Assembly: GCA_017444165.1 (NCBI GenBank)
Contig: JAFSXH010000114.1
Coordinates: 1 to 19,972 of the forward strand
Length of the DNA: 19,972 bases
Direction: 5' to 3'
Source of the DNA: a bacterium
GTDB taxonomy: Bacteria > Vulcanimicrobiota > Xenobia > Xenobiales > Xenobiaceae
The translations under genes were made by a program, and so were the position numbers. Shown here piece after piece: positions 8,011 through 15,797 of the stretch; within the stretch, counting starts at the first letter, position 1; each line of letters opens with the position of its first letter. The notes under the pieces are model-generated. The model saw only the letters and a program-made list of their open reading frames with translations. It was not told where the DNA came from and did no database searches.

Positions 8011-9300
8011 ATGTATGCAGCCGCAGTACAGCTCTCTTCGACGACTAATTTTCAACGCAATTTAGAACATAGCGAGAGATTAATTACCGAAGCCCACGAG
8101 AGAGGGGCAGAATTAGTCGTCTTGCCCGAGATGTTCAGTTGGTTCGGCGATCAGAGCAAAGCTCCGCAACACTGGTTACAAGCGGAAGAGGTAGAGGATT
8201 GGGCCTCCAATTTGGCTGAGAAATTAGGAATATTTTTACTCAGTGGCAGTGTCCTCTACCCTACTGCGGAACATACTAAATCTTACAACCGGTCCTGGTT
8301 ATTCTCACCTCGCGGAAAATTGCTGACAACTTACGATAAGATCCACCTCTTCGATTGTGACGTTCCTGGAGCCGTTTACAAAGAATCGGCCAACATAGTA
8401 CCAGGTCAGCGATTGGCCTATGCAGATCTGGATCAAGATTGGCGTTTAGGTCTCTCTATCTGTTACGATCTGCGCTTTCCCGAACTTTTCCGCGATCTAG
8501 CTAACGCTGGAGTCAATATCATAACCCTTCCCGCCGCCTTCACCGAAAAGACTGGGCGCGATCACTGGGAGACCCTCCTCAAAGCTAGAGCTATCGAAAA
8601 CCAATGTTACATTATTGCCGCCAACCAAAGCGGAGCTCCAGGTAAAGGTTTGAGTCGTTTAGGTTGTTCACTCATAGTCGATCCCTGGGGCAGAGTGATC
8701 TCTCAGGTCTCGACTGAAGAGGGACTGGCTTTAGCTAAATTAGAGCTCAATTACCTGAGCGATGTAAGGTTACACCTCCCCGCTCTCCAAAATAAAAAGG
8801 AAATATTCAACCTCCTGCCCGAGTATAAAATTCCTCCTAAAAACTATACCTTAGCAAACAACTTAGAGGACTTATATCAACAAGATCAATTAGCCGCGCA
8901 GGAAGGTAAAGGCATACAGAAAGTTGGACTTCGCTTAATTCCTGATGAATTTTACAGAGAAGATCTTAGCGGAATAAAAGTTTCTGAACTCGCTCAGGTG
9001 GCCCCCACAATAAGAACTTTAAAAAATATCACCGTGCGCGGTTGTTTTGTGTGCGGAAATCTGCAAGAACTCCACGGTCAAAAACTAGGTAAGTTCTTTC
9101 GTGCCTGTTATGAGAGCGCAAAAAAAATGAGTGTAATCCTGCCGTGCTCTATTCCCTACATCTGCGCTGAAAACACTCTAAAAGCATTGATCTATAATCA
9201 GAATGAACATCCCGAAACTCTAAAAGAGGCTGTGACTTGCGCTCAGATAGTGGCTGAACAGAACCAAACAGCTTTTTACGCACAACTGTATCTAAATTAG
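8011..9300 (+). CDS. Nitrilase-superfamily amidase with Cys-rich C-terminal extension
   Basis: A 429-residue protein. Residues 1-260 are a carbon-nitrogen hydrolase domain with the full catalytic triad: Glu40 (LPEMF), Lys110 (YDKIHLFD) and Cys151 (SICYDLRFPEL). The last motif resembles the Nit1/deaminated-glutathione amidase branch, which repairs side products of transaminases. Family members usually stop near 260-290 residues. Here about 160 more follow (270-429), with six cysteines at 345, 348, 366, 379, 385 and 410, including a CFVC pair, in a segment I do not recognise. The reading frame is open throughout, so this looks like a fusion rather than read-through. It is the last gene of the operon; a terminator lies 33 bases downstream. 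Confidence 0.88.
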   Translation: MYAAAVQLSSTTNFQRNLEHSERLITEAHERGAELVVLPEMFSWFGDQSKAPQHWLQAEEVEDWASNLAEKLGIFLLSGSVLYPTAEHTKSYNRSWLFSPRGKLLTTYDKIHLFDCDVPGAVYKESANIVPGQRLAYADLDQDWRLGLSICYDLRFPELFRDLANAGVNIITLPAAFTEKTGRDHWETLLKARAIENQCYIIAANQSGAPGKGLSRLGCSLIVDPWGRVISQVSTEEGLALAKLELNYLSDVRLHLPALQNKKEIFNLLPEYKIPPKNYTLANNLEDLYQQDQLAAQEGKGIQKVGLRLIPDEFYREDLSGIKVSELAQVAPTIRTLKNITVRGCFVCGNLQELHGQKLGKFFRACYESAKKMSVILPCSIPYICAENTLKALIYNQNEHPETLKEAVTCAQIVAEQNQTAFYAQLYLN

Positions 9301-9332
9301 TTTTGTGCAACTTACAGTTCAAAATTAAAAGA

Positions 9333-9363
9333 AAAGCCCCCCGCTCATCTGAGCGGGGGGCTT
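9333..9363. terminator. Shared convergent terminator
   Basis: A perfect GC-rich hairpin pairs AAGCCCCCCGCTCA with TGAGCGGGGGGCTT, with only a few loop bases. It lies between the nitrilase-fusion gene (plus) and the SLH porin gene (minus). On the minus strand it is followed by TTTTCTTTTAATTTTG, a good T tract. The plus-strand tail is weak in T. Confidence 0.88.
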
Positions 9364-9404
9364 AACTGTATCAACCTAATGTCAGATCAATGAAATTCAC
9401 AAAA

Positions 9405-11969
9405 TTAGAACTTAACTTTGAACTGAGTAGTAACCTGCCAACCGTACCAGCTGAAGGGGTGGTTGGTGTAACCGTTGGTAGTATCATTGATAGTCTGGAC
9501 GTGACCGCCAGTGTAGTCAGCGTAAGTGCTGGCATCAACTTTGTCCTTGGTATCGTAGTAACGGAAGTCCATATTCCACTGAGTATTGGCACTGATGTCG
9601 TAATCGAAGCCAATGAAAGGAATAGTCTGCTGGACATCCATGTTCTTGAAGTCTACGCTGTTGACGGAAGCGGCGAACTGGTTGTAAGCACCGGAAGGAT
9701 CCCAGTGACCGTTCATGTTGACCATATCGCAACCGATGCGGAGAGCGAGTTGATCAGTGGCTTCCCAACCTAAACCGATGTGAATGTTCTCGGTGTTTAG
9801 CTTGACGTGATTCTGGCTACCACCATCGAAGACATCTAGGCTGGTTTTGCGCTTGAAATCGTTGTGCTCGTAACCGAGGTCGAGTTTGAGGCGAGGATTA
9901 TCCCACTTGTAGCTAGCACCGATACCATACTGGTTCTGCTTACCTTTGTTGTCCTCCAAAGGATTGAGGTTGGCATCGAAGGAGTCGTAGCTCTGACCGC
10001 CATAGACGGAAGCACTAGCGTAACCGTAGAAGACGGGATCCATGAAGCCAGGAGCGAAGCCTAGGACGTTGCCATCAGCACTGAGGGTGCGGACATCGTA
10101 TAAGCTACTCTTCTTCTGCTCGAGGAAGGAGGCCTTAGCCCACAACAAACCGTGACGCTCAGCAAATCTCCACTGACCGTTGAAGCGGAAGCCCTGACGG
10201 TTGTGAGGATAAACCTCGGTGTCATGCAAGGACCACATATCAGCGTAGTAATTGATGTTAGGAACGGCCCAAGCAGAGTAACGGTTGAAGTTGTTTAGAC
10301 CCATCATGTTGCCGATCATGCCAGCAGTACCACCGACCACGGGGTTCATGTTGACGAAAGGATCATAGTTAGGATCAACAGCTAAGTAAGCCAAACTGAG
10401 ATCCAAGTCGCCCTCTAGCAGGTTAGCACCGACCTCGATGCGATAAGCGTTACCATCGGAAGAGTAGTTGGAATCCTTGTTGGACTTATACTCGGTGTGA
10501 GCATACTCACCAGCAACGTAAATCTCGTTACCGGACTCGCCGATATCCCACTTGTAGTTAGCACTGATACCGTAACCGGCCATGCTCTGAGGACCGAATA
10601 CGCCAGTACCACCGTTAGCCCAGTCTACCCAACCAGGAATAGGACGGTTGTCAGAAGTAGAACCAGCTCCACCCATCTCCATCAAGGCACCAGTCTGGTA
10701 ACCTTCGGGGTTGACCCACTGCAAGTTGCTCATAGCAGTGTTCCAAACCATACCGTAATCCATGTTGGCACCACCGATACCGCCGATACGCAAAGCATCG
10801 CCATTAGCGGCCTCATTAGCGGCACGCATAAAGTTCAACTTAACTTGACCACCGCCGAACTCGAAGCCTACATCAACACCGATAACGTCGGTATCATAAG
10901 CTACATTAGCGGTCTGACCAGCTGCATCATAAGCGTAGTTGGTAATACGGGAGCCCAAAACTTCCCAACGTAGCACACCAGCTTCGAAAGCGTGGCTACC
11001 GCTGACGTTGAAGCCGAAGCGATCCAAATACTCAGGACCGAAAGCGCCGAGGTTCTTCTGACCAGCGAAGAGGATGTTGTCCATGTTGTCTTCACTGTAA
11101 GCACCCAAGGTCAACTTAATACCGGAAGGATTGTGGATCACCCAGAAGTTATCCAACACCATGCGGGTGTAGTTGGCATTGTTCAAGTTGCCGAAGTTGT
11201 TGGAACCGCCACCGAACTGGTTGCAGAGGTAAGGAGCAGAGACGCCCCAGAGAGCGTCGACTAACTGGTTACCAGCAGTAGTGTAAGCAGCGAACTCAGC
11301 ACCAGCATCAATGTCATCGGTAACGCGGATGCGCATACCGAGGATGGCTTTCATGCTGAAACCAGTACCATTGGTGAGGCCTACGCCGTTGCGATAGTCA
11401 GCAACGGGAAGGAGACCGCTTAAACGGGGGTCAAGGCCCAAACCATCGGCAGAACCGACAGCGTCATTGTAACTCCAACCCATACCATCGTTATTGTCCT
11501 GGCTGGTCTTGGTGTCGTTAGCGAAGGACTGAGCGGTAATACGAGTATCAACGGAACCGTAGAAGGTAATTCTCTCGAGCTCAGAGACGCGGAGGTCGAG
11601 GTTCTCAACCTTATCCTCTAAAGTACCAACGCGGGCACCGAGGGCATCTAATTCACTGCGAAGAGCATCCACCAACTTCTGAAGCTCAGCGAGCTCAGCT
11701 TTGGTAGCGAAAGTAGCGTGCTCCTGCTCCATCTGACCGAGCAAGCGAGCGACGATCATGGCGACTTCCCAACGAGTGGCGTTTCTGTCACCTTTGAAGG
11801 TTCCATCAGGATAACCTTCGACAATACCTTTAGCAGCTAAGGTAGCAACAGCATCACGAGCCCAATGATTCTCGGGAACATCCGGGAATAGAGGAGCCGC
11901 GAAGGCAGGGGCGGCTAGGCCGAGTGTAAACACCGCAGCAGCAGCCGCAGTTTTCATGCGCAAATTCAT
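9405..11969 (-). CDS. SLH-domain outer-membrane porin (OmpM-like)
   Basis: An 854-residue exported protein with a signal peptide cleaved near AFA|APL (residue 24). One SLH domain follows at about 28-79 (FPDVPENHWARDAV...GYPDGTFKGDRNATRWEVAM). A Leu/Glu-rich coiled coil spans 84-132. The rest is a long beta-strand-rich, Gly/Asn/aromatic barrel that begins ITFYGSVDTRI and ends in Phe (FKVKF), as outer-membrane beta-barrels do. In diderms with this layout the SLH domain binds modified peptidoglycan and ties the outer membrane to the wall, while the barrel forms a pore. The barrel is about twice the length of Veillonella-type OmpM. GGAG lies just ahead of the ATG. It appears monocistronic, with a strong downstream terminator. 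Confidence 0.93.
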   Translation of the reverse strand: MNLRMKTAAAAAVFTLGLAAPAFAAPLFPDVPENHWARDAVATLAAKGIVEGYPDGTFKGDRNATRWEVAMIVARLLGQMEQEHATFATKAELAELQKLVDALRSELDALGARVGTLEDKVENLDLRVSELERITFYGSVDTRITAQSFANDTKTSQDNNDGMGWSYNDAVGSADGLGLDPRLSGLLPVADYRNGVGLTNGTGFSMKAILGMRIRVTDDIDAGAEFAAYTTAGNQLVDALWGVSAPYLCNQFGGGSNNFGNLNNANYTRMVLDNFWVIHNPSGIKLTLGAYSEDNMDNILFAGQKNLGAFGPEYLDRFGFNVSGSHAFEAGVLRWEVLGSRITNYAYDAAGQTANVAYDTDVIGVDVGFEFGGGQVKLNFMRAANEAANGDALRIGGIGGANMDYGMVWNTAMSNLQWVNPEGYQTGALMEMGGAGSTSDNRPIPGWVDWANGGTGVFGPQSMAGYGISANYKWDIGESGNEIYVAGEYAHTEYKSNKDSNYSSDGNAYRIEVGANLLEGDLDLSLAYLAVDPNYDPFVNMNPVVGGTAGMIGNMMGLNNFNRYSAWAVPNINYYADMWSLHDTEVYPHNRQGFRFNGQWRFAERHGLLWAKASFLEQKKSSLYDVRTLSADGNVLGFAPGFMDPVFYGYASASVYGGQSYDSFDANLNPLEDNKGKQNQYGIGASYKWDNPRLKLDLGYEHNDFKRKTSLDVFDGGSQNHVKLNTENIHIGLGWEATDQLALRIGCDMVNMNGHWDPSGAYNQFAASVNSVDFKNMDVQQTIPFIGFDYDISANTQWNMDFRYYDTKDKVDASTYADYTGGHVQTINDTTNGYTNHPFSWYGWQVTTQFKVKF

Positions 11970-12340
11970 TGCATGACTCTCCTTGTTTTATTATATAATC
12001 ATCTAGTGTCAGAAAACCTAGGAGTAACAGACCATCATCAGGTGAATTTGCAATCTCAACCGAGCTTCCTGGAAGTTTCCTCGTTCTACTCTCACAAAAA
12101 CACACCGAAGAAATACTGCAATCCTCAGTAACCTGCGTGCTAGAATAAAAATGATTTAATCTACTAGCGAACTAGCTGGCCGCTCTTTCAATTAAACATT
12201 TAGTAAACCTTCTAAATTAAAAATTTATTTAGATATTTTTTTATTAATAGCAATTGAAAATTGGAATGAATTAATTATTTCTTCCAAAACAACTCCACAC
12301 TCCTAACCTTCAGCCACGGCACACAAAACTTACAATGTAA
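11970..12340. other. Gene-free leader region of the SLH porin, AT-rich
   Basis: I see no credible gene here. On the minus strand, a TATAAT (complement of 11990-11995) lies just ahead of AAGGAG and the porin ATG. No convincing -35 hexamer was found 16-18 bp upstream, and the start site this -10 implies would leave an unusually short leader, so it is a weak promoter candidate. Positions 12190-12290 are very AT-rich, with runs of A and T that could be curved or act as an upstream element. Short reading frames across this stretch have no ribosome site or recognisable product. Confidence 0.4.
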
Positions 12341-12648
12341 ACTTACAACCAGAATAAACTAAAACCAGAACTGTACAAACTGTCGTAGAGGAGACAGTCA
12401 GTTTTTTCGTTCTAGTCCCTGCGAGTAAAACGAGCAACTACGAAAAAAGCTGACGCTCCAGAAACCAACCAAACGAAATACAACAATAATGAAGATCTGT
12501 CCATAACTGCAGAAACATTGACATTGAATAGCAGTTGTGACTTTTTGGATCGCCGACATCTCGAAGCGAAACAAAGTAAAGCGAAGAGCGGAGGCTAAAC
12601 AAAAAGGTCACAACTGCCAAACACAAACACAACATATAAGACTTACAA
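12341..12648 (+). repeat. Structured intergenic repeat, copy 3 (diverged)
   Basis: A full unit bounded by ACTTACAA at both ends and clearly homologous to the 197-506 unit. Hairpin A is conserved (GTCAG at 12397-12401 through CGAAAAAAGCTGAC at 12441-12454). Hairpin B is conserved (arms 12531-12547 and 12600-12617). The small CTGCAC/GTGCA stem is lost, and the inner stem of hairpin B is weakened to GCC/GGC. The loop and linker bases have drifted more than the outer arms. It lies 38 bases 3' of the rodA stop codon, in the same relation to that minus-strand gene as the left copies have to ygeW. Confidence 0.85.
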
Positions 12649-12685
12649 ATAAAAAAACAAACTCGCATGTGTTATGGCAAAAAAT

Positions 12686-13792
12686 TTATGAAGTGAAACG
12701 CTCCAATACAGCCGTTCGTTGCGAAATGTTGTTCAAAATTCCTAATGCTGCCATATTGACGATTAAAGAAGTGCCACCGTAACTTACAAAGGGTAACGGT
12801 ATCCCTACAACTGGCAATATTCCACTTGTCATACCTATATTTATAAAAGTGTGCATAAAAAATAACGTCCCCAACCCAAAAGCCAAGAAACTATCGTATG
12901 CACTTAGAGAACTTTTAGCCAATTGCCAAGACCGCAAAACAACACAACTTAAAAGTACAATTATACAAAAGGCCCCAATAAATCCCATCTCTTCCCCCAC
13001 AACTGTAAAAATAAAATCTGTATGATGTTCAGGTACAAAATTCATCCTATTTTGACTCCCTAACATCCAACCTTTGCCCCAAAATCCACCAGATCCTATA
13101 GCTATCTTAGCTTGAATGATATTCCACCCCGCCCCTGTGGGATCGCTATCTGGGTTCATAAATATCATTATGCGTTTACGTTGATATTCATGTAAAAAGT
13201 GAGGTAAAGCTAAACCGCCAGCAAGAAAGACAGCACTAAACCACTTCCAAGAAAAACCGCTCACCCACATCATGGCCGTACCTACTCCGATAAAGACGAT
13301 AGCTGTCCCCAGATCGGGCTGTAGCATTATTAAAATCGTCGGTACAGCTAATGTAAAATAGAGCAGAAAAAAACGGCGCAAACTGGTTTTTAAACTGCCA
13401 TAACGCCCATCTTTAGAACCAGCTAAATAACGGCTAAACCACAGTATCAACATCAATTTAGCCAATTCCGAAGGTTGAAAACTCCCCAAAGGGCCTAGAT
13501 CTATCCATCTTTGCGCTCCATTGACCGTAGTACCGACAAATAAGACGCTTGCTAACAAAATTAGAGTAGCCACGAACAGCCAATTAGCATTGCGAAAAAA
13601 TATTTTGAGATCGACAAAAGAGAAAAGAGCAAATACACAACAACCACAAGCCAAACTGGCTAATTGTCGAACAAATTCTCCGCTGTAACTATCGACTATA
13701 GTAGCACTGACAATGTTACTTAACCCTAAAAATAGTAAAAATACAACAGAAAAAAACAGAGGGCGGTCTATATGTTGGTCTCTACTAGGCAA
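12686..13792 (-). CDS. rodA: Rod-shape peptidoglycan glycosyltransferase RodA
   Basis: SEDS-family polytopic membrane enzyme that polymerises lipid II during elongation, working with a class B penicillin-binding protein and MreBCD. Of 368 residues, it shows GAQRWIDLG (92-100), FQPSELAKL (105-113), QPDLGTA (158-164), GWNIIQAKIAIGSGG (222-236) and HHTDFIF (256-262), where Asp259 matches the essential catalytic Asp of RodA. SYGGTS is at 337-342. The GWNIIQ...PEHHTDF block and INIGMTSGILPVVGIPLPF point to RodA rather than FtsW. The start is a TTG at 13792 with AGAGGTGAG just upstream; no ATG fits. A terminator-like hairpin ends only about 15 bases before the start codon, so expression may depend on read-through. 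Confidence 0.93.
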   Translation of the reverse strand: MPSRDQHIDRPLFFSVVFLLFLGLSNIVSATIVDSYSGEFVRQLASLACGCCVFALFSFVDLKIFFRNANWLFVATLILLASVLFVGTTVNGAQRWIDLGPLGSFQPSELAKLMLILWFSRYLAGSKDGRYGSLKTSLRRFFLLYFTLAVPTILIMLQPDLGTAIVFIGVGTAMMWVSGFSWKWFSAVFLAGGLALPHFLHEYQRKRIMIFMNPDSDPTGAGWNIIQAKIAIGSGGFWGKGWMLGSQNRMNFVPEHHTDFIFTVVGEEMGFIGAFCIIVLLSCVVLRSWQLAKSSLSAYDSFLAFGLGTLFFMHTFINIGMTSGILPVVGIPLPFVSYGGTSLIVNMAALGILNNISQRTAVLERFTS

Positions 13793-13806
13793 TACTCACC
13801 TCTAAG

Positions 13807-13840
13807 TAAAAAATAAGCCTAAGAAAAAGTTCTCAGGCTC
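13807..13840 (-). terminator. Terminator-like hairpin between 91-residue gene and rodA
   Basis: On the minus strand AGCCTGAGAA pairs with TTCTTAGGCT (ten positions, one G-T), followed by TTATTTTTTAC. It begins about 24 bases after the stop of the 91-residue gene and ends about 15 bases before the rodA start. It may therefore act as a partial terminator or attenuator. Confidence 0.75.
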
Positions 13841-13863
13841 AAAATTCATCTTATCAAAAAAGA

Positions 13864-14139
13864 TTAGGCTTTTTTAGCACGGTGAGCACGACAGTACTCC
13901 AAGTCAACACTGACATAATTAGCAGCCGCTTTGACAACTCTGTCATCAGTAATAGAAAGATTACCAACCACATTCATAGAGAAGAAAGCTGAAACGTCAA
14001 TGTTAGGGTTGTTCTCACCAAACTTGCGGCAATCATCATAAATCTGCTTTAAGATCTTGCGCTCATTTTCAGGAGCCTCTTTCATAGCCTGTCCCAACTC
14101 TTCAGCAGCTTCACTCAATTTGACTTCTAACTCTTCCAT
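13864..14139 (-). CDS. Unknown small acidic helical protein
   Basis: A 91-residue protein I do not recognise. The N-terminal half is Glu/Lys/Ala-rich and likely helical (MEELEVKLSEAAEELGQAM). The middle carries NPNIDVSAFFSMNVVGNLSI, and the end is basic (RAHRAKKA). There is no signal peptide or membrane segment. GGAGG lies eight bases before the ATG, which strongly supports real translation. It lies 48 bases downstream of truA and is probably the last gene of the proC-ecfT-truA group, since a terminator-like hairpin follows. Confidence 0.75.
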   Translation of the reverse strand: MEELEVKLSEAAEELGQAMKEAPENERKILKQIYDDCRKFGENNPNIDVSAFFSMNVVGNLSITDDRVVKAAANYVSVDLEYCRAHRAKKA

Positions 14140-14187
14140 TGCTCTACCTCCGATGAAGTGTCTGGGACTGTTCTAATACTTGCTTTC

Positions 14188-14985
14188 TCAATCCTGCGCA
14201 TAATCTATACTTTTAAGATATAAACCACCTGGATCAGATGGAGGCGGACAAAAACAAGGATCAGTCTTTTCTAAAATATTTTTTACGTCTATCGGCTTCA
14301 ATTCACCACTGCCAACCTTTATCAAAGTAGAACAGATCATTCTAACCATACGCCGCAAAAAAGCATTAGCTTTAATTTGCAAAACAATCAACTCACCTAA
14401 ATTAGCAAAAGGGCCTGGACCAGAACAACTTTGTCTAAAAATGTCGATCTTCTCCATCCTGCGAATAGTAGGATCACCCTTAGGAACCTGCGATCCAAAG
14501 GAAGCAAAATCATGAGAGCCTATCAAATAGGCGGCTCCTTGAGCCATAAGTTCCAAATCCAACTTTGTTTTTACGAATAAAATTCTGTCTCTAAAAAATG
14601 GATCTATCTTTGAATCATCCTTGATTAAATATTCATATTGGCGAGATTTAGCCGAAAAGCGAGCATGAAAATTATCACTCATATGGCGAACTTGCAAAAC
14701 CTTGATTGTATTGGGCAAAAGAGAGTTTAAGGCGTACAGCAAAACTTCATCTTTGCGCTCTACCTTGCTCCTAAAAGATATTACCTGTTCTAGAGCATGA
14801 ACACCCGCATCAGTCCGACCTGCAACCCTAATAGATATAGGTTCAGCAAATATGAGTTTTAATTTTTCTTCTAAAATATCCTGAATGGTGATTATATCTT
14901 TCAGTGCCTGACTTTGAAAACCAGAGAAGGCTTTTCCATCATAGGCTATAGATATTTTATAAACTTTATATTCATCCATCGTCAA
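14188..14985 (-). CDS. truA: tRNA pseudouridine(38-40) synthase TruA
   Basis: Modifies uridines 38-40 in the anticodon arm of tRNAs. The catalytic motif AGRTDAGVHA is at about residues 55-64 with the catalytic Asp at 59. ISIAYDGKAFSGFQ at the N-terminus, FHARFSAKSRQYEY, GSHDFASF and the C-terminal FLRRMVRMI are family hallmarks. The length of 265 is normal. The start given is a TTG that overlaps the ecfT stop codon in TTGA, with GAGGTGA seven bases upstream. An ATG two codons later (14979) is an alternative. The ecfT-truA adjacency is common in Firmicutes genomes. Confidence 0.95.
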   Translation of the reverse strand: MTMDEYKVYKISIAYDGKAFSGFQSQALKDIITIQDILEEKLKLIFAEPISIRVAGRTDAGVHALEQVISFRSKVERKDEVLLYALNSLLPNTIKVLQVRHMSDNFHARFSAKSRQYEYLIKDDSKIDPFFRDRILFVKTKLDLELMAQGAAYLIGSHDFASFGSQVPKGDPTIRRMEKIDIFRQSCSGPGPFANLGELIVLQIKANAFLRRMVRMICSTLIKVGSGELKPIDVKNILEKTDPCFCPPPSDPGGLYLKSIDYAQD

Positions 14986-15797
14986 AAAACAATCACCTCA
15001 GCCAACTTAACCGAAATTAAAAAAAATACACAAATCAACCCTGCCCAAAGATCGGCCATTTTAAACTTCAATTCATGTAAACGTGTTCGACCCTCTCCAC
15101 CTCTGTAACAGCGCGACTCCATTGCCCAAGCTAGATCTTCAGCGTGGCGAAAAGCACTTACGAAGAGTGGGATTATTATCGGCAAAATAGCCCGCAACCT
15201 CTGCAAAATTCCGCCTCTATCCAGAGAAGCTCCTCTAGCCAATTGGGCTTTAGCTATATGGTCAGTCTCCTGGGCTAATGTAGGCACAAAGCGCATGGCA
15301 ATAGTACAGACCATAGCCAATTCGTGAGCGGGCAACCCACAAAATTTACCCCAGGCGAGTAATTTTTCCATACCATCAGTCAAGAGTATCGGCGAAGTAG
15401 TCAAAGTTAAGAGCGAACTCATTAAGACTAATAAAATCAAACGCAAAGTCATCGCTCCACCTCGAACCAGCCCCTCTTGAGAGATAGTCCAGCCCCATAT
15501 TTCACAAATGGGTTCACCCTTTATCAAAAAGAGATTAAAAAAGAAAGAGCAAAGGGCCAATATCCATACGAAGCGCAGGCCGCGCAATAAAAAATTAAAA
15601 CCTAATCCTGCTCCTATCCCCACACCAATACAGACTAAGCCACAAATCAAAAGAACCTCTGGACGCTCAATAAAAAAGACAGCGATCATAAACAGACCGA
15701 CTATCGTTATCTTCGTGCGAGGATCGAGACGATGTAAAAAACTGTCACCATGCACATACTGACCCAAAGTCAGATTATTAAGAAAGTTAATGCTCAA
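14982..15797 (-). CDS. ecfT: ECF transporter transmembrane subunit EcfT
   Basis: Energy-coupling factor membrane subunit that links an EcfA ATPase pair to substrate-binding S components for vitamins or metal ions. The 271-residue protein has an N-terminal LHRLDPRTKI, several transmembrane helices and two cytoplasmic coupling motifs. The first is a canonical ARG at 187-189 (AKAQLARGASLDRGG). The second, usually ARG, reads SRC at 228-230 (AMESRCYRGG). The start is a TTG at 15797 overlapping the proC end by 11 bases. No S component is adjacent. The matching ATPase gene is probably the partial one at the right edge of the window. Confidence 0.93.
   Translation of the reverse strand: MSINFLNNLTLGQYVHGDSFLHRLDPRTKITIVGLFMIAVFFIERPEVLLICGLVCIGVGIGAGLGFNFLLRGLRFVWILALCSFFFNLFLIKGEPICEIWGWTISQEGLVRGGAMTLRLILLVLMSSLLTLTTSPILLTDGMEKLLAWGKFCGLPAHELAMVCTIAMRFVPTLAQETDHIAKAQLARGASLDRGGILQRLRAILPIIIPLFVSAFRHAEDLAWAMESRCYRGGEGRTRLHELKFKMADLWAGLICVFFLISVKLAEVIVF

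Noticed and set aside
11854..12105. An 83-codon frame at the porin start region
   Set aside because: It overlaps the porin signal peptide in another frame and has no ribosome site or family resemblance.
12155..12185. ACTAGCGAACTA near 12160, also present at the ygeW 3' end (about 603)
   Set aside because: A 12-base match near two repeat loci is suggestive but too short and isolated to claim as a repeat or remnant gene end.
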